From: a virus
IMG/VR virus record: IMGVR_UViG_3300020188_000039
Span: 1-29,652 of that record
Strand: one strand, 5' to 3'
Length of the DNA stretch: 29,652 nt
Shown: positions 23,459 to 29,453 of the stretch, in pieces
How the letters are laid out: every line of letters starts with the position of its first letter
How positions within the stretch are numbered: the first letter of the stretch is position 1
Translations under genes and position numbers: made by a program
The notes under the pieces: model-generated
Databases searched by the model: none
Seen by the model: only the letters and a program-made list of their open reading frames with translations
Told to the model about the DNA's origin: nothing

Positions 23459-23483
23459 CATTGGCTCTGTAGCCTGTTAATAT
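23455..23483 (+). promoter_or_regulatory. Sigma70-type promoter overlapping the regA stop
   Basis: TTGACA (23455-23460), a 17-bp spacer with GGCT...AGCC symmetry, and TAATAT (23478-23483). The regA TGA (23456-23458) lies inside the -35 hexamer. It reads toward the HTH gene and tRNA cluster. Confidence 0.8.
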
Positions 23484-23542
23484 GTGTAAATACAGTGACT
23501 TAGAGAAGTGTGAAAAGTTCACAAAAAAACTTGAGAAAGTGC

Positions 23543-23571
23543 TTGACTTCTTCAGAACTTCCAAGTAAACT
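23543..23571 (+). promoter_or_regulatory. Second, weaker sigma70-type promoter candidate
   Basis: TTGACT (23543-23548), 17-bp spacer, TAAACT (23566-23571). A stronger looking -10 (TATAAG at 23575) is too far away to pair with this -35. If the 23566 box is used, the RNA would begin near 23578-23579, at the base of the hairpin that follows. Confidence 0.5.
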
Positions 23572-23578
23572 GTGTATA

Positions 23579-23616
23579 AGAGAGTGAGAAATGACTCTCT
23601 GTTTAACTTTCTAAAC
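23579..23616 (+). promoter_or_regulatory. Two-hairpin leader before the HTH gene
   Basis: Hairpin 1: AGAGAGT (23579-23585) with ACTCTCT (23594-23600), 8-base loop. Hairpin 2: GTTTA (23601-23605) with TAAAC (23612-23616), 6-base loop. They sit back to back directly before the GGAG at 23621 and ATG 23631. They could stabilise the mRNA end or limit ribosome access. Confidence 0.5.
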
Positions 23617-23630
23617 TATGGAGATATAGT

Positions 23631-23894
23631 ATGAGTAATAAGCAACGTGTATTGGAAGCATTTCAAAGTGGTGAAACTCTGACTGTAAAGCAGATTCAGT
23701 CTCGTTTTGGTGTTGCTAATCCAACTGCCCTCGTTAGTGATCTGCGTATGAGTGGATTTCCTATCTACCTCAACAGCGGATCTAAAGACAACCGCGGTCG
23801 CGTTCGTGCGGCACGTTATCGTCTTGGCACTGCGTCTCGTGCAGTGATCGCCGCTGGCTATCGGGCACTTGCGCAAAGCAATGTCGCTGTCTAA
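23631..23894 (+). CDS. Small helix-turn-helix (winged-helix-like) DNA-binding protein
   Basis: 87 aa, basic. The N-terminal half, KQRVLEAFQSGETLTVKQIQSRFGVANPTALVSDLRMSGF, reads as helix, turn, recognition helix and start of a wing. The rest is Arg-rich (NRGRVRAARYRLGTASRAVIAAGYRAL). Small proteins of this pattern recur in marine T4-like phages and are presumed transcription regulators; the target is unknown. It has its own promoter(s) and a structured leader, and it is followed by a terminator-like hairpin. Confidence 0.8.
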   Translation: MSNKQRVLEAFQSGETLTVKQIQSRFGVANPTALVSDLRMSGFPIYLNSGSKDNRGRVRAARYRLGTASRAVIAAGYRALAQSNVAV

Positions 23895-23912
23895 GTCTCA
23901 TAGACTTTTAAG

Positions 23913-23942
23913 AAAGGACAGTGCAATGCTGTCCTTTTCTTT
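23913..23942 (+). terminator. Terminator-like hairpin between the HTH gene and tRNA-Gly
   Basis: A 9-bp perfect stem AAAGGACAG (23913-23921) with CTGTCCTTT (23929-23937) around a 7-base loop, followed by T-rich sequence. The first base of tRNA-Gly is at 23944. It could terminate part of the transcription or serve as a processing signal for the tRNA 5' end. Confidence 0.75.
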
Positions 23943-23943
23943 T

Positions 23944-24019
23944 GCGGGTGTAGCTCAGTTGGTAGAGCGTCTGCTTGCCAAGCAGAAGGTCACGAGTTCG
24001 ACCCTCGTTACCCGCTCCA
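23944..24019 (+). tRNA. tRNA-Gly (anticodon GCC)
   Basis: Cloverleaf: acceptor GCGGGTG/TACCCGC (last pair G-T), D arm GCTC...GAGC, anticodon stem TCTGC/GCAGA with loop TTGCCAA, T arm ACGAG-TTCGACC-CTCGT, discriminator T, and an encoded CCA at 24017-24019. Confidence 0.95.
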
Positions 24020-24021
24020 AA

Positions 24022-24085
<64 letters not shown>

Positions 24086-24097
<12 letters not shown>

Positions 24098-24433
24098 TTC
24101 TTAACGAAACAACCAAAAACACTTTTTGAATTAGTTCCAGAAATTGGTATAGAGAGAGGCTCGGCCGACAGTATTATTGACGAACAGTTTCCTCATATCA
24201 AAGAGAAACTTTTATTGTTATGGGGTAGTAGAGAGTGCATGGAATATCTTCAATCACTCATTGAGTACAGTGTAAGTACAGATAGATCAGGTAGGCAAGG
24301 GTTCCCTTTTCATGCAGTCGTAGAACTCAACATCATTCGAAGAGTTCACCACAGAGATTTTTCTTATGAAGACACAACATTTGCCATGAGACAAAACGAC
24401 ATATGGAATCCAGGACGTAAAGATGGAAACTGA
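24086..24433 (+). CDS. Protein of unknown function whose start falls inside tRNA-Thr
   Basis: 115 aa if initiated at GTG 24086, which is within the 3' acceptor strand of tRNA-Thr. The frame is open back to a stop at 24050. No ATG occurs until 24239, which would remove the N-terminal 51 residues. The sequence has a helical part (DEQFPHIKEKLLLLWGS, CMEYLQSLIEYS) and a basic stretch (ELNIIRRVHHRDFSYED). Initiation may be at GTG 24086 or a near-cognate codon, or the gene may have lost its original start when the tRNAs arrived. The end overlaps the next small gene by 11 bp. Family not recognised. Confidence 0.55.
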
Positions 24434-24608
24434 TAAATCAACATTTGAAATGAGCGTTAGAGTACTGGGCAATGAATTGTTTGGTGTTAAACTACAGACA
24501 GAAGATTTCAGTACAAAACTATTAATAATCTCACTAGTAGCATTCATTGGATTCGGTGGCGGTATTGCTACGTTTGGACCTGATATAGTAGAACTATTCG
24601 GCAAATGA
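24423..24608 (+). CDS. Small single-span membrane protein
   Basis: 61 aa. An acidic, soluble N-terminal 30 residues (METDKSTFEMSVRVLGNELFGVKL) are followed by one hydrophobic segment, LLIISLVAFIGFGGGIATF (about residues 34-52), and a short tail. It likely sits in the host inner membrane. The ATG overlaps the previous gene and its stop overlaps the following glycosyltransferase ATG (ATGA), so the three are translationally linked. Function unknown. Confidence 0.6.
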   Translation: METDKSTFEMSVRVLGNELFGVKLQTEDFSTKLLIISLVAFIGFGGGIATFGPDIVELFGK

Positions 24609-25669
24609 AAATACTGCCCGCTATCTTAACTTCAGAGCATCCAGAGAGTCTTCAGATATCAATGAAGCAGATGGGATATATCCCAGAACTTACAATCTTT
24701 GTTGACACATGGGATGAGAATTATAAGCAGTGGGTAGTTGATACTTACTCGAAGTATTACAAGGTAGTTGTATCAGACTCACGGTTGAGAGGTTCCCCAG
24801 GACGAGGTAAGAATTTTGTATTGGAATATTTTCTTAACTCTGACTACACACATCTGATACCTGTTGATGGCGATGACTTTCTGTGGACAGGCAGTTATGA
24901 AAAAATGTCAAAAATCATCGAGCGTCATCCAGCAGATTTTTACCATTACGAGTATACAGATTTCTTGTACTCGTATAAAGATCAAGCGGCCGAGTTGTGG
25001 TGGACTAAAGAGTGGTACAAGAGTCTATATGAGTCGTTTCTAGACTTCGATAAACTGGATAAGATTTCACAGAGCCACAGATACTTGAAATACATATATG
25101 ATGTTGATCGAATTGCAATCGAAACAAAAAAGTCTGCCGAGCATAAGTATGTCGAGGAAGTATATACGCTAGAAGACGTACATAGAAATCTCAGATTGAA
25201 GTACGAGGCTCTATCTGAAAACATGACAGGATACTCGATACGTTCGAGAGATTTTTACATGCACATAAAGACTTTCTCACACTCAGAAAAGAAGAGGCGA
25301 CCTAGGCATTTTCAGAGTGGTGATCCTAGAGATTACGATTTCAACTTCGATTGCGGCTTCGACTGGCACACTAATGATTGTATTCGCAGAAATAAAAAAT
25401 TGCTATCGACACTTAGATGGAATGAAGAAGATGAAAAAATTATGTCTTCTAGACTACCGTCCATTGCAATGAGAGACAATATCAGTTATAATTACAAGAA
25501 AGATTTTTTGAACAAAAATTATACTGATTGGCCTATCGAGACGGATTACTATGTTGATCCATTGTACGGTAACTTTTTTGAAGACTACAGAGTAGATGCT
25601 GATGAAACAATCGAAGAATATATTGAAAAAAAGATACAACTGCCTTGGCGATCTGAAGACAGCGATTGA
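24605..25669 (+). CDS. GT-A fold glycosyltransferase (second)
   Basis: 354 aa. The N-terminal half carries the nucleotide-sugar fold: ILPAILTSEHPESL, then RGSPGRGKNFVLEYFLNSDYTHLIPVDGDDFLW with the metal-binding D88-G-D90-D91. The C-terminal half (about residues 190-340) is rich in Arg, Lys, Asp and aromatics and contains SGDPRDYDFNFDCGFDWHTND; I do not recognise it, and it could be the acceptor-binding part. There is no membrane helix. It shares the R-G-K-N-F...T-H...D-D pattern with the proteins at 18426 and 28508. Confidence 0.75.
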   Translation: MKILPAILTSEHPESLQISMKQMGYIPELTIFVDTWDENYKQWVVDTYSKYYKVVVSDSRLRGSPGRGKNFVLEYFLNSDYTHLIPVDGDDFLWTGSYEKMSKIIERHPADFYHYEYTDFLYSYKDQAAELWWTKEWYKSLYESFLDFDKLDKISQSHRYLKYIYDVDRIAIETKKSAEHKYVEEVYTLEDVHRNLRLKYEALSENMTGYSIRSRDFYMHIKTFSHSEKKRRPRHFQSGDPRDYDFNFDCGFDWHTNDCIRRNKKLLSTLRWNEEDEKIMSSRLPSIAMRDNISYNYKKDFLNKNYTDWPIETDYYVDPLYGNFFEDYRVDADETIEEYIEKKIQLPWRSEDSD

Positions 25670-25787
25670 GCGAGAGACAAACGAGAAAGTTGTTAGCTTT
25701 AATGGATATAAGTTGACAACGAACAAAAATCAATATACAATGTTTGATAGTACCATTTATGTTAACGGTAAGAGTGTAGAAGAGTAA
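25602..25787 (+). CDS. Small protein, function unknown, overlapping the glycosyltransferase
   Basis: 61 aa from ATG 25602 (63 aa from ATG 25596); neither start has a clear Shine-Dalgarno. The ORF overlaps the last 68 bp of the glycosyltransferase. The later part (LGDLKTAIERETNEKVVSFNGYKLTTNKNQYTMFDSTIYVNG) reads as a small beta-rich domain and is not what the random overlap frame would give, so the gene is probably real. It carries a TTGACA/TACAAT promoter in its coding sequence and stops 1 base before tRNA-Asn. Confidence 0.5.
   Translation: MKQSKNILKKRYNCLGDLKTAIERETNEKVVSFNGYKLTTNKNQYTMFDSTIYVNGKSVEE
25713..25741 (+). promoter_or_regulatory. Sigma70-type promoter within the small gene before tRNA-Asn
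   Basis: TTGACA (25713-25718), 17-bp spacer, TACAAT (25736-25741), reading toward tRNA-Asn at 25789. It is placed to transcribe tRNA-Asn, the 25881 gene, tRNA-Arg and the peroxiredoxin. Confidence 0.65.
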
Positions 25788-25788
25788 A

Positions 25789-25864
<76 letters not shown>

Positions 25865-25880
25865 ATTAAGGAGATATAGT

Positions 25881-26039
25881 ATGGCTAGAGCATGGCGTAA
25901 AAACAACGAGACTGCACGGCGAGCAGTTGCGCTACAGAATTTGAAGAACTCAAAGTTCTTTGAGAAGAATGATCGAACGCAGGATGCTTGGCAGGCACGT
26001 AAAGATGCTGAGATCGCGATCTTGGAAAAGAGAGTTTAA
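25881..26039 (+). CDS. Small basic protein between two tRNAs
   Basis: 52 aa, strongly basic at the N-terminus (MARAWRKNNETARRAVALQN) and mostly helical, with no Cys. AGGAG (25869-25873) precedes ATG 25881. It lies in the 190-bp gap between tRNA-Asn and tRNA-Arg. Small, Arg/Lys-rich helical proteins in this position could bind RNA or DNA, but nothing more can be said. No family is recognised. Confidence 0.55.
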   Translation: MARAWRKNNETARRAVALQNLKNSKFFEKNDRTQDAWQARKDAEIAILEKRV

Positions 26040-26053
26040 TTCTCACCGAACAT

Positions 26054-26130
26054 CTCCCGATAGCACAATCGGATAGTGCAACAGCCTTCTAAGCTGTAGG
26101 TTGTAGGTTCGAGTCCTACTCGGGAGGCCA
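26054..26130 (+). tRNA. tRNA-Arg (anticodon TCT)
   Basis: Acceptor CTCCCGA/TCGGGAG, D arm GCAC...GTGC, anticodon stem ACAGC/GCTGT with loop CTTCTAA, T arm GTAGG-TTCGAGT-CCTAC, discriminator G, encoded CCA at 26128-26130. It would serve AGA and AGG codons, which are common in the genes here. Confidence 0.94.
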
Positions 26131-26153
26131 ATCTAAACAACAAGGAGTATAGA

Positions 26154-26699
26154 ATGACTTATTTTGATGATTTGCCTGAACCTGATGTTCAGATTCTACC
26201 AGACGCGATGTTTCGTATGCGTGTGCGTGATGATAGTATTGAAGGCGACAATCCTTTTCGCTGGGATTACAAAACGACCAAAGAACTTTTTGCTGGGAAG
26301 AAAATTCTTCTGATCAGTCTGCCAGGAGCATTTACTCCTACATGCTCAAACAGTCAGGTCCCTGGCTTCGAAGAGATGGCGCAGAAGTTCTATGACAAAG
26401 GTGTCGATGAAATCTGGTGCGTATCAGTCAATGATGCATTCGTAATGTATCAGTGGTCACAGCATCTCGGCGTGAAAGAAATTAAGATGTTGCCTGATGG
26501 CAATGCTGAATTCACAGAAGGCATGGGTATGCTTGTCGATAAGCGCAATCTTGGATTCGGTGGTCGTTCATGGCGATACGTAGCACTCATTGATAATCTG
26601 TTTGTTGAGCATCTGTTTGTCGAAGATGGCATGATGAACAACTGTCCTTATGATCCATATGTTGCAACTACGCCAGAAAACGTGTATAATAATATCTAG
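26154..26699 (+). CDS. Peroxiredoxin, Prx5-like
   Basis: 181 aa. It contains the peroxidatic motif PGAFTPTCS with the reactive Cys at C64, the L-x-x-S-L-P-G-A strand before it, the V-N-D-A-F-V stretch and a later RSWRYVALIDN with the conserved Arg of the Prx5 group. Such enzymes reduce hydroperoxides using thiol donors. Cys91 in IWCVSVND or Cys161 in NNCPYDPY could be the resolving cysteine, though neither is a standard Prx5 position. The start has AGGAG at 26142-26146. Placed beside tRNA-Arg as a single gene, it looks like an auxiliary metabolic gene protecting the infected cell or its enzymes from oxidation. Confidence 0.88.
   Translation: MTYFDDLPEPDVQILPDAMFRMRVRDDSIEGDNPFRWDYKTTKELFAGKKILLISLPGAFTPTCSNSQVPGFEEMAQKFYDKGVDEIWCVSVNDAFVMYQWSQHLGVKEIKMLPDGNAEFTEGMGMLVDKRNLGFGGRSWRYVALIDNLFVEHLFVEDGMMNNCPYDPYVATTPENVYNNI
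26662..26690 (+). promoter_or_regulatory. Sigma70-type promoter candidate at the end of the peroxiredoxin gene
   Basis: TTGCAA (26662-26667), 17-bp spacer and a perfect TATAAT (26685-26690), located in the last codons of the peroxiredoxin gene and reading toward the 26724 gene. The -35 has one mismatch. Confidence 0.6.
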
Positions 26700-26723
26700 A
26701 CTTGTGAACATCTTGGAAAAGAC

Positions 26724-27296
26724 ATGACTAAAAAACGACACAGCCAGTTGACATTGAATCAGAAACGAATCGCTTTTGACGCAATCGACTTCTGTGTCGA
26801 TAAATTTTTATCAAGACAAAAAAGAGAGATTACTATCAAGGTGCAAGGCATTGAAAATCTCTTACAGAAGGAAAATATCTATGCCGACTGTGATTACGAG
26901 GAGAATGAAGATGGCGGAACGCCTGTTGAATTTCTGATTCGAATCGATAACACACTCGACTTGGAGACGTTTCTTCGTACAATGATGCATGAGTTGGTTC
27001 ACATGAAGCAGTGGTGCAAAGGCGAGATGAAGCAATTGATTCGCGGTTGCAAAACGATGACTTACAAGTGGCATTCACAGAAAATTAAACTCAATTCAGT
27101 TGACTACTATGATTATCCTTGGGAGATAGAAGCGCATGGTAGAGAAGTAGGATTGACTATACAGTTTTTTGCGAAGAATCCAAAATGGCAGGAGATTGTG
27201 GAAAATGAAACAGATGTTACTGATACAGACTTGCAAGGATCAAAGCAAATGGTACTCCCACTTGATTGGTCAGACTGTGCCGTTTCTAGGCGATGA
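26724..27296 (+). CDS. SprT-like zinc metalloprotein (HExxH)
   Basis: 190 aa. Zinc-site motif H89-E90-L-V-H93 (MMHELVHMKQ) and, about 40 residues later, YPWEIEAHGRE, where Glu134 or Glu136 could be the third ligand; this HExxH plus PWExEA layout resembles SprT-type peptidases. No signal peptide or transmembrane helix is present, so it acts in the cytoplasm or is packaged. Possible targets are DNA-protein crosslinks (the SprT role) or virion proteins. The small gene at 27205 starts inside its 3' end. Confidence 0.72.
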   Translation: MTKKRHSQLTLNQKRIAFDAIDFCVDKFLSRQKREITIKVQGIENLLQKENIYADCDYEENEDGGTPVEFLIRIDNTLDLETFLRTMMHELVHMKQWCKGEMKQLIRGCKTMTYKWHSQKIKLNSVDYYDYPWEIEAHGREVGLTIQFFAKNPKWQEIVENETDVTDTDLQGSKQMVLPLDWSDCAVSRR

Positions 27297-27390
27297 AGGT
27301 GATCATTGGGAATATCGTTCACGCGAACCTGCTGGCTATATAAATTTTGTTGACAAGTCAGATGCCGTTGTGGTATCATATGATGAATAA
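27205..27390 (+). CDS. Small beta-rich protein, function unknown
   Basis: 61 aa from ATG 27205 (GGAG at 27191-27194); a longer in-frame start at 27169 is possible. It overlaps the metalloprotein gene by 92 bp in another frame. The body reads WYSHLIGQTVPFLGDEGDHWEYRS then GYINFVDKSDAVVV, a compact beta pattern. The long overlap with a conserved gene is notable. No family is recognised and no catalytic residues stand out. Confidence 0.5.
   Translation: MKQMLLIQTCKDQSKWYSHLIGQTVPFLGDEGDHWEYRSREPAGYINFVDKSDAVVVSYDE
27350..27379 (+). promoter_or_regulatory. Sigma70-type promoter candidate before the 27408 gene
   Basis: TTGACA (27350-27355), 18-bp spacer, TATCAT (27374-27379), inside the 27205 small gene and reading toward the MTase/TAGT cluster. 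The -10 has one mismatch and the spacing is 18. Confidence 0.55.
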
Positions 27391-27407
27391 TTGTAGTGGA
27401 GAGTACT

Positions 27408-27737
27408 ATGTCAGATGTAAAAGAATCTGGTTCTTATGATAACTTTGTTGGCAAGAAAGAAAAAGTAGAGCAAGCGACTCTTGAAGATTTCTTTGATGTT
27501 CAAATAGAAACTCCTAAGAACTCTTGGGAGAAACATTGGCAAGATATGCCAGAGTTTGATCAAGAAGAAAATAAAACGTATAAGACTATCAGTGTCCATT
27601 TCCGAACGAAAGAAGACTATGATGCGTTCGCTAAACTAGTAGAGCAGAATATCACTGATCGAACTAAATCTATCTGGTATCCTAAACTTGAGATCACTAA
27701 AAATTCTTTGTTGAGATGGATCGAAGATGATGAATAG
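27408..27737 (+). CDS. Protein of unknown function at the head of the TAGT cluster
   Basis: 109 aa from ATG 27408; an upstream GTG at 27396 is less likely. The N-terminal 45 residues are acidic and look disordered. The C-terminal half (YKTISVHFRTKEDYDAFAKLVE then RTKSIWYPKLEI, NSLLRWIEDD) is well structured with aromatic-rich strands. Its ATG is not coupled upstream, but its end overlaps the methyltransferase by 11 bp. The repeated association in marine phages with DNA-modification-type genes is my recollection, not shown here. No catalytic motif is evident. Confidence 0.55.
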   Translation: MSDVKESGSYDNFVGKKEKVEQATLEDFFDVQIETPKNSWEKHWQDMPEFDQEENKTYKTISVHFRTKEDYDAFAKLVEQNITDRTKSIWYPKLEITKNSLLRWIEDDE

Positions 27738-28515
27738 TTTTCTAACAGAGAAGCCTATTGCATTATATGAATATTTTTTGAGAGATTATAGTTCACTGTT
27801 TGACATTGATCTAGAGAAAGCCAGAAGAATTCGGAAAGATAACTCGCTGTTCACGGAACTGACCGAGCGTTGGTACGAACACCTCGATGCTGGAAACTTA
27901 GACGAAGCATTTAAAGTGTATGATGACGATTATTATTTTGTTGATATCTTTAATTGCTTTGTAGGATATAGTAGACAGTATATTAGAAGACTCATGAAGC
28001 CATCTCTTCCCTATGGCGGATCGATGTATGAAGTGCTAAAAGATACCAAGTCTTTTGTTGACATCGGCTGTGGTATCAGTTATAGTACTTGCACGTTGAA
28101 AGAAATCTTTCCCAATGCTAATGCTTATGCTATCAATCTTAAAGATACAAAGCAGTGGAAATTCTGTGAAATAATGTCAGAAAGAATGGATTTCAATTTG
28201 ATCGAATCTATCCATGATGTGAAGCACGATGTAGATTTTGTTTTTGCTTCTGAGTATTTCGAACATATTTACAATCCAGTTGAACATGTGAAAGAAATAA
28301 TTGATGCAGTATCGCCGAAATACTTTATCATTGCTAATGCGTTCAATACATGGTCTATCGGTCACTTTAGACAGTACGAACACGGTCACTCGATTGTTGA
28401 TCAAAAAAATATGTCAAAAATTTTCAATACATTTATGAAATCACAGGGATATATACAAGCCGAGTGTAAGATGTGGAATAACAAGCCTGTGATATGGAGC
28501 AGAATAGATGACTAA
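27727..28515 (+). CDS. Class I SAM-dependent methyltransferase
   Basis: 262 aa. Motif I is clear: FVDIGCGISYS (residues 110-120), followed by FPNANAYAINL (post-I), D-V-D-F-V-F-A-S-E-Y-F-E-H (motif IV region) and YFIIANAFNTW. It lacks the (D/N)PP(Y/F) motif of adenine/N4-cytosine DNA methylases and the PC motif of C5 methylases, so it does not look like a standard restriction-type DNA MTase. The N-terminal 100 residues (EKPIALYEYFLRDYSSLF) are helical, perhaps substrate recognition. Overlaps the preceding gene (11 bp) and TAGT gene (8 bp), so the three appear to be one operon. Confidence 0.8.
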   Translation: MMNSFLTEKPIALYEYFLRDYSSLFDIDLEKARRIRKDNSLFTELTERWYEHLDAGNLDEAFKVYDDDYYFVDIFNCFVGYSRQYIRRLMKPSLPYGGSMYEVLKDTKSFVDIGCGISYSTCTLKEIFPNANAYAINLKDTKQWKFCEIMSERMDFNLIESIHDVKHDVDFVFASEYFEHIYNPVEHVKEIIDAVSPKYFIIANAFNTWSIGHFRQYEHGHSIVDQKNMSKIFNTFMKSQGYIQAECKMWNNKPVIWSRIDD

Positions 28516-29449
28516 TCCTAAGTATCCTGTTTATATTATTTCTAAAGGTAGACATGAAAGCATGTTTACCTCTAAGTCTTTGGCGCGCATGAAAGTACCA
28601 CACTACATCGCGATTGAACCACAAGACGAAGAGAACTATGAGAAAGCACTGGATAACTTCGGCATTCGAGACTATGTTACTTTACTGATTGCTCCTTTCA
28701 GTAATCATGGTGATGGTCCTGGTCGTGCGAGAAACTGGTGCTGGGATCACTCTATCAGTATCGGCGCAACAAGCCACTGGGTACTCGATGACAACATTCA
28801 AGACTTCTATCGACTTCACCAGAATGTTCGTATACGTGTCGGCAGTGGTGTATGCTTTAAGATCATGGAAGACTTTGTTGATCGATATGAGAATGTGATG
28901 ATTGCTGGTCCACAATATCGTTTCTTCTGCGCACCAAATCAGAAGTATCCGCCATTTGTAGCGAACACTCGAATCTATTCTTGCTTGTTGATTCGCAATG
29001 ACTGCAAGCATCGTTGGCGTGGACGTTACAATGAAGATACTGATATTTGTTTGCGTGTATTGAAAGACGGTGACTGTACAGTACAGTTCAATGCTTTTCT
29101 GCAAGGTAAAGCCGCGACACAGACACTTAAAGGTGGCAACACTGAAGAATTTTATCACAAAGAAATTGGTTATGATCCTGAAACTGGTGAAGCAATCAAA
29201 GCAGAAGATTTAGTTGAGACCAGAGAACGATACAATACTTCTGGTACGATTGCGAAGTCACAGATGCTTGTAGACATGCATCCAGACGTTGCCACGCTCG
29301 TTTGGCGCTACGGCCGCTGGCATCACCATGTCAACTATGATCCATTTAAAGCAAATGAATTAAAGTTTAAATCTGGTGTTACAGTGAAGAAAGGTATAAA
29401 TAACTATGGGCTAAAGCTCATCGATAATTATACTGGACCAGTTTCATAG
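28508..29449 (+). CDS. TET-associated-type glycosyltransferase (TAGT)
   Basis: 313 aa. The opening YPVYIISKGRHESMFTSKSL, then GPGRARNWCWDHSISIGATSH and WVLDDNIQDF (D94-D95-N), the EDFVDRYENVMIAGPQYRFF segment, FVANTRIYSCLLIRND and RWRGRYNEDTDICLRVLKDG match the TAGT family as I know it from phage hypermodification loci. That family is proposed to glycosylate oxidised methyl groups of DNA pyrimidines. The C-terminal 60 residues are a Trp/His-rich extension (VWRYGRWHHHVNYDP). It overlaps the methyltransferase by 8 bp. No TET or JBP-like gene was found in the window, so the substrate must come from elsewhere. The family call is by motif, not by search. Confidence 0.8.
   Translation: MTNPKYPVYIISKGRHESMFTSKSLARMKVPHYIAIEPQDEENYEKALDNFGIRDYVTLLIAPFSNHGDGPGRARNWCWDHSISIGATSHWVLDDNIQDFYRLHQNVRIRVGSGVCFKIMEDFVDRYENVMIAGPQYRFFCAPNQKYPPFVANTRIYSCLLIRNDCKHRWRGRYNEDTDICLRVLKDGDCTVQFNAFLQGKAATQTLKGGNTEEFYHKEIGYDPETGEAIKAEDLVETRERYNTSGTIAKSQMLVDMHPDVATLVWRYGRWHHHVNYDPFKANELKFKSGVTVKKGINNYGLKLIDNYTGPVS
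29395..29402 (+). promoter_or_regulatory. Candidate T4-type late promoter before the kinase gene
   Basis: A perfect TATAAATA within the 3' end of the TAGT gene, 51-57 bp before the kinase starts. Inside a coding region it could be chance, but the octamer is exact and in the right direction. Confidence 0.4.
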
Positions 29450-29453
29450 GATA

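Noticed and set aside
23482-23568. 28-codon frame starting at ATG 23482 after regA
   Set aside because: The ATG overlaps the -10 box of the 23455 promoter, so RNA from that promoter would not contain the start, and no ribosome site precedes it.
23573-23580. TATAAG as the -10 of the second promoter at 23543
   Set aside because: Distance from the TTGACT at 23543 is 26 bp, too long for sigma70. TAAACT at 23566 has the right 17-bp spacing.
27337-27345. TATAAATT near the end of the 27205 gene as a late promoter
   Set aside because: Last base differs from the consensus, and it is inside coding sequence. The TTGACA/TATCAT pair at 27350 is a better explanation of expression of the next gene.
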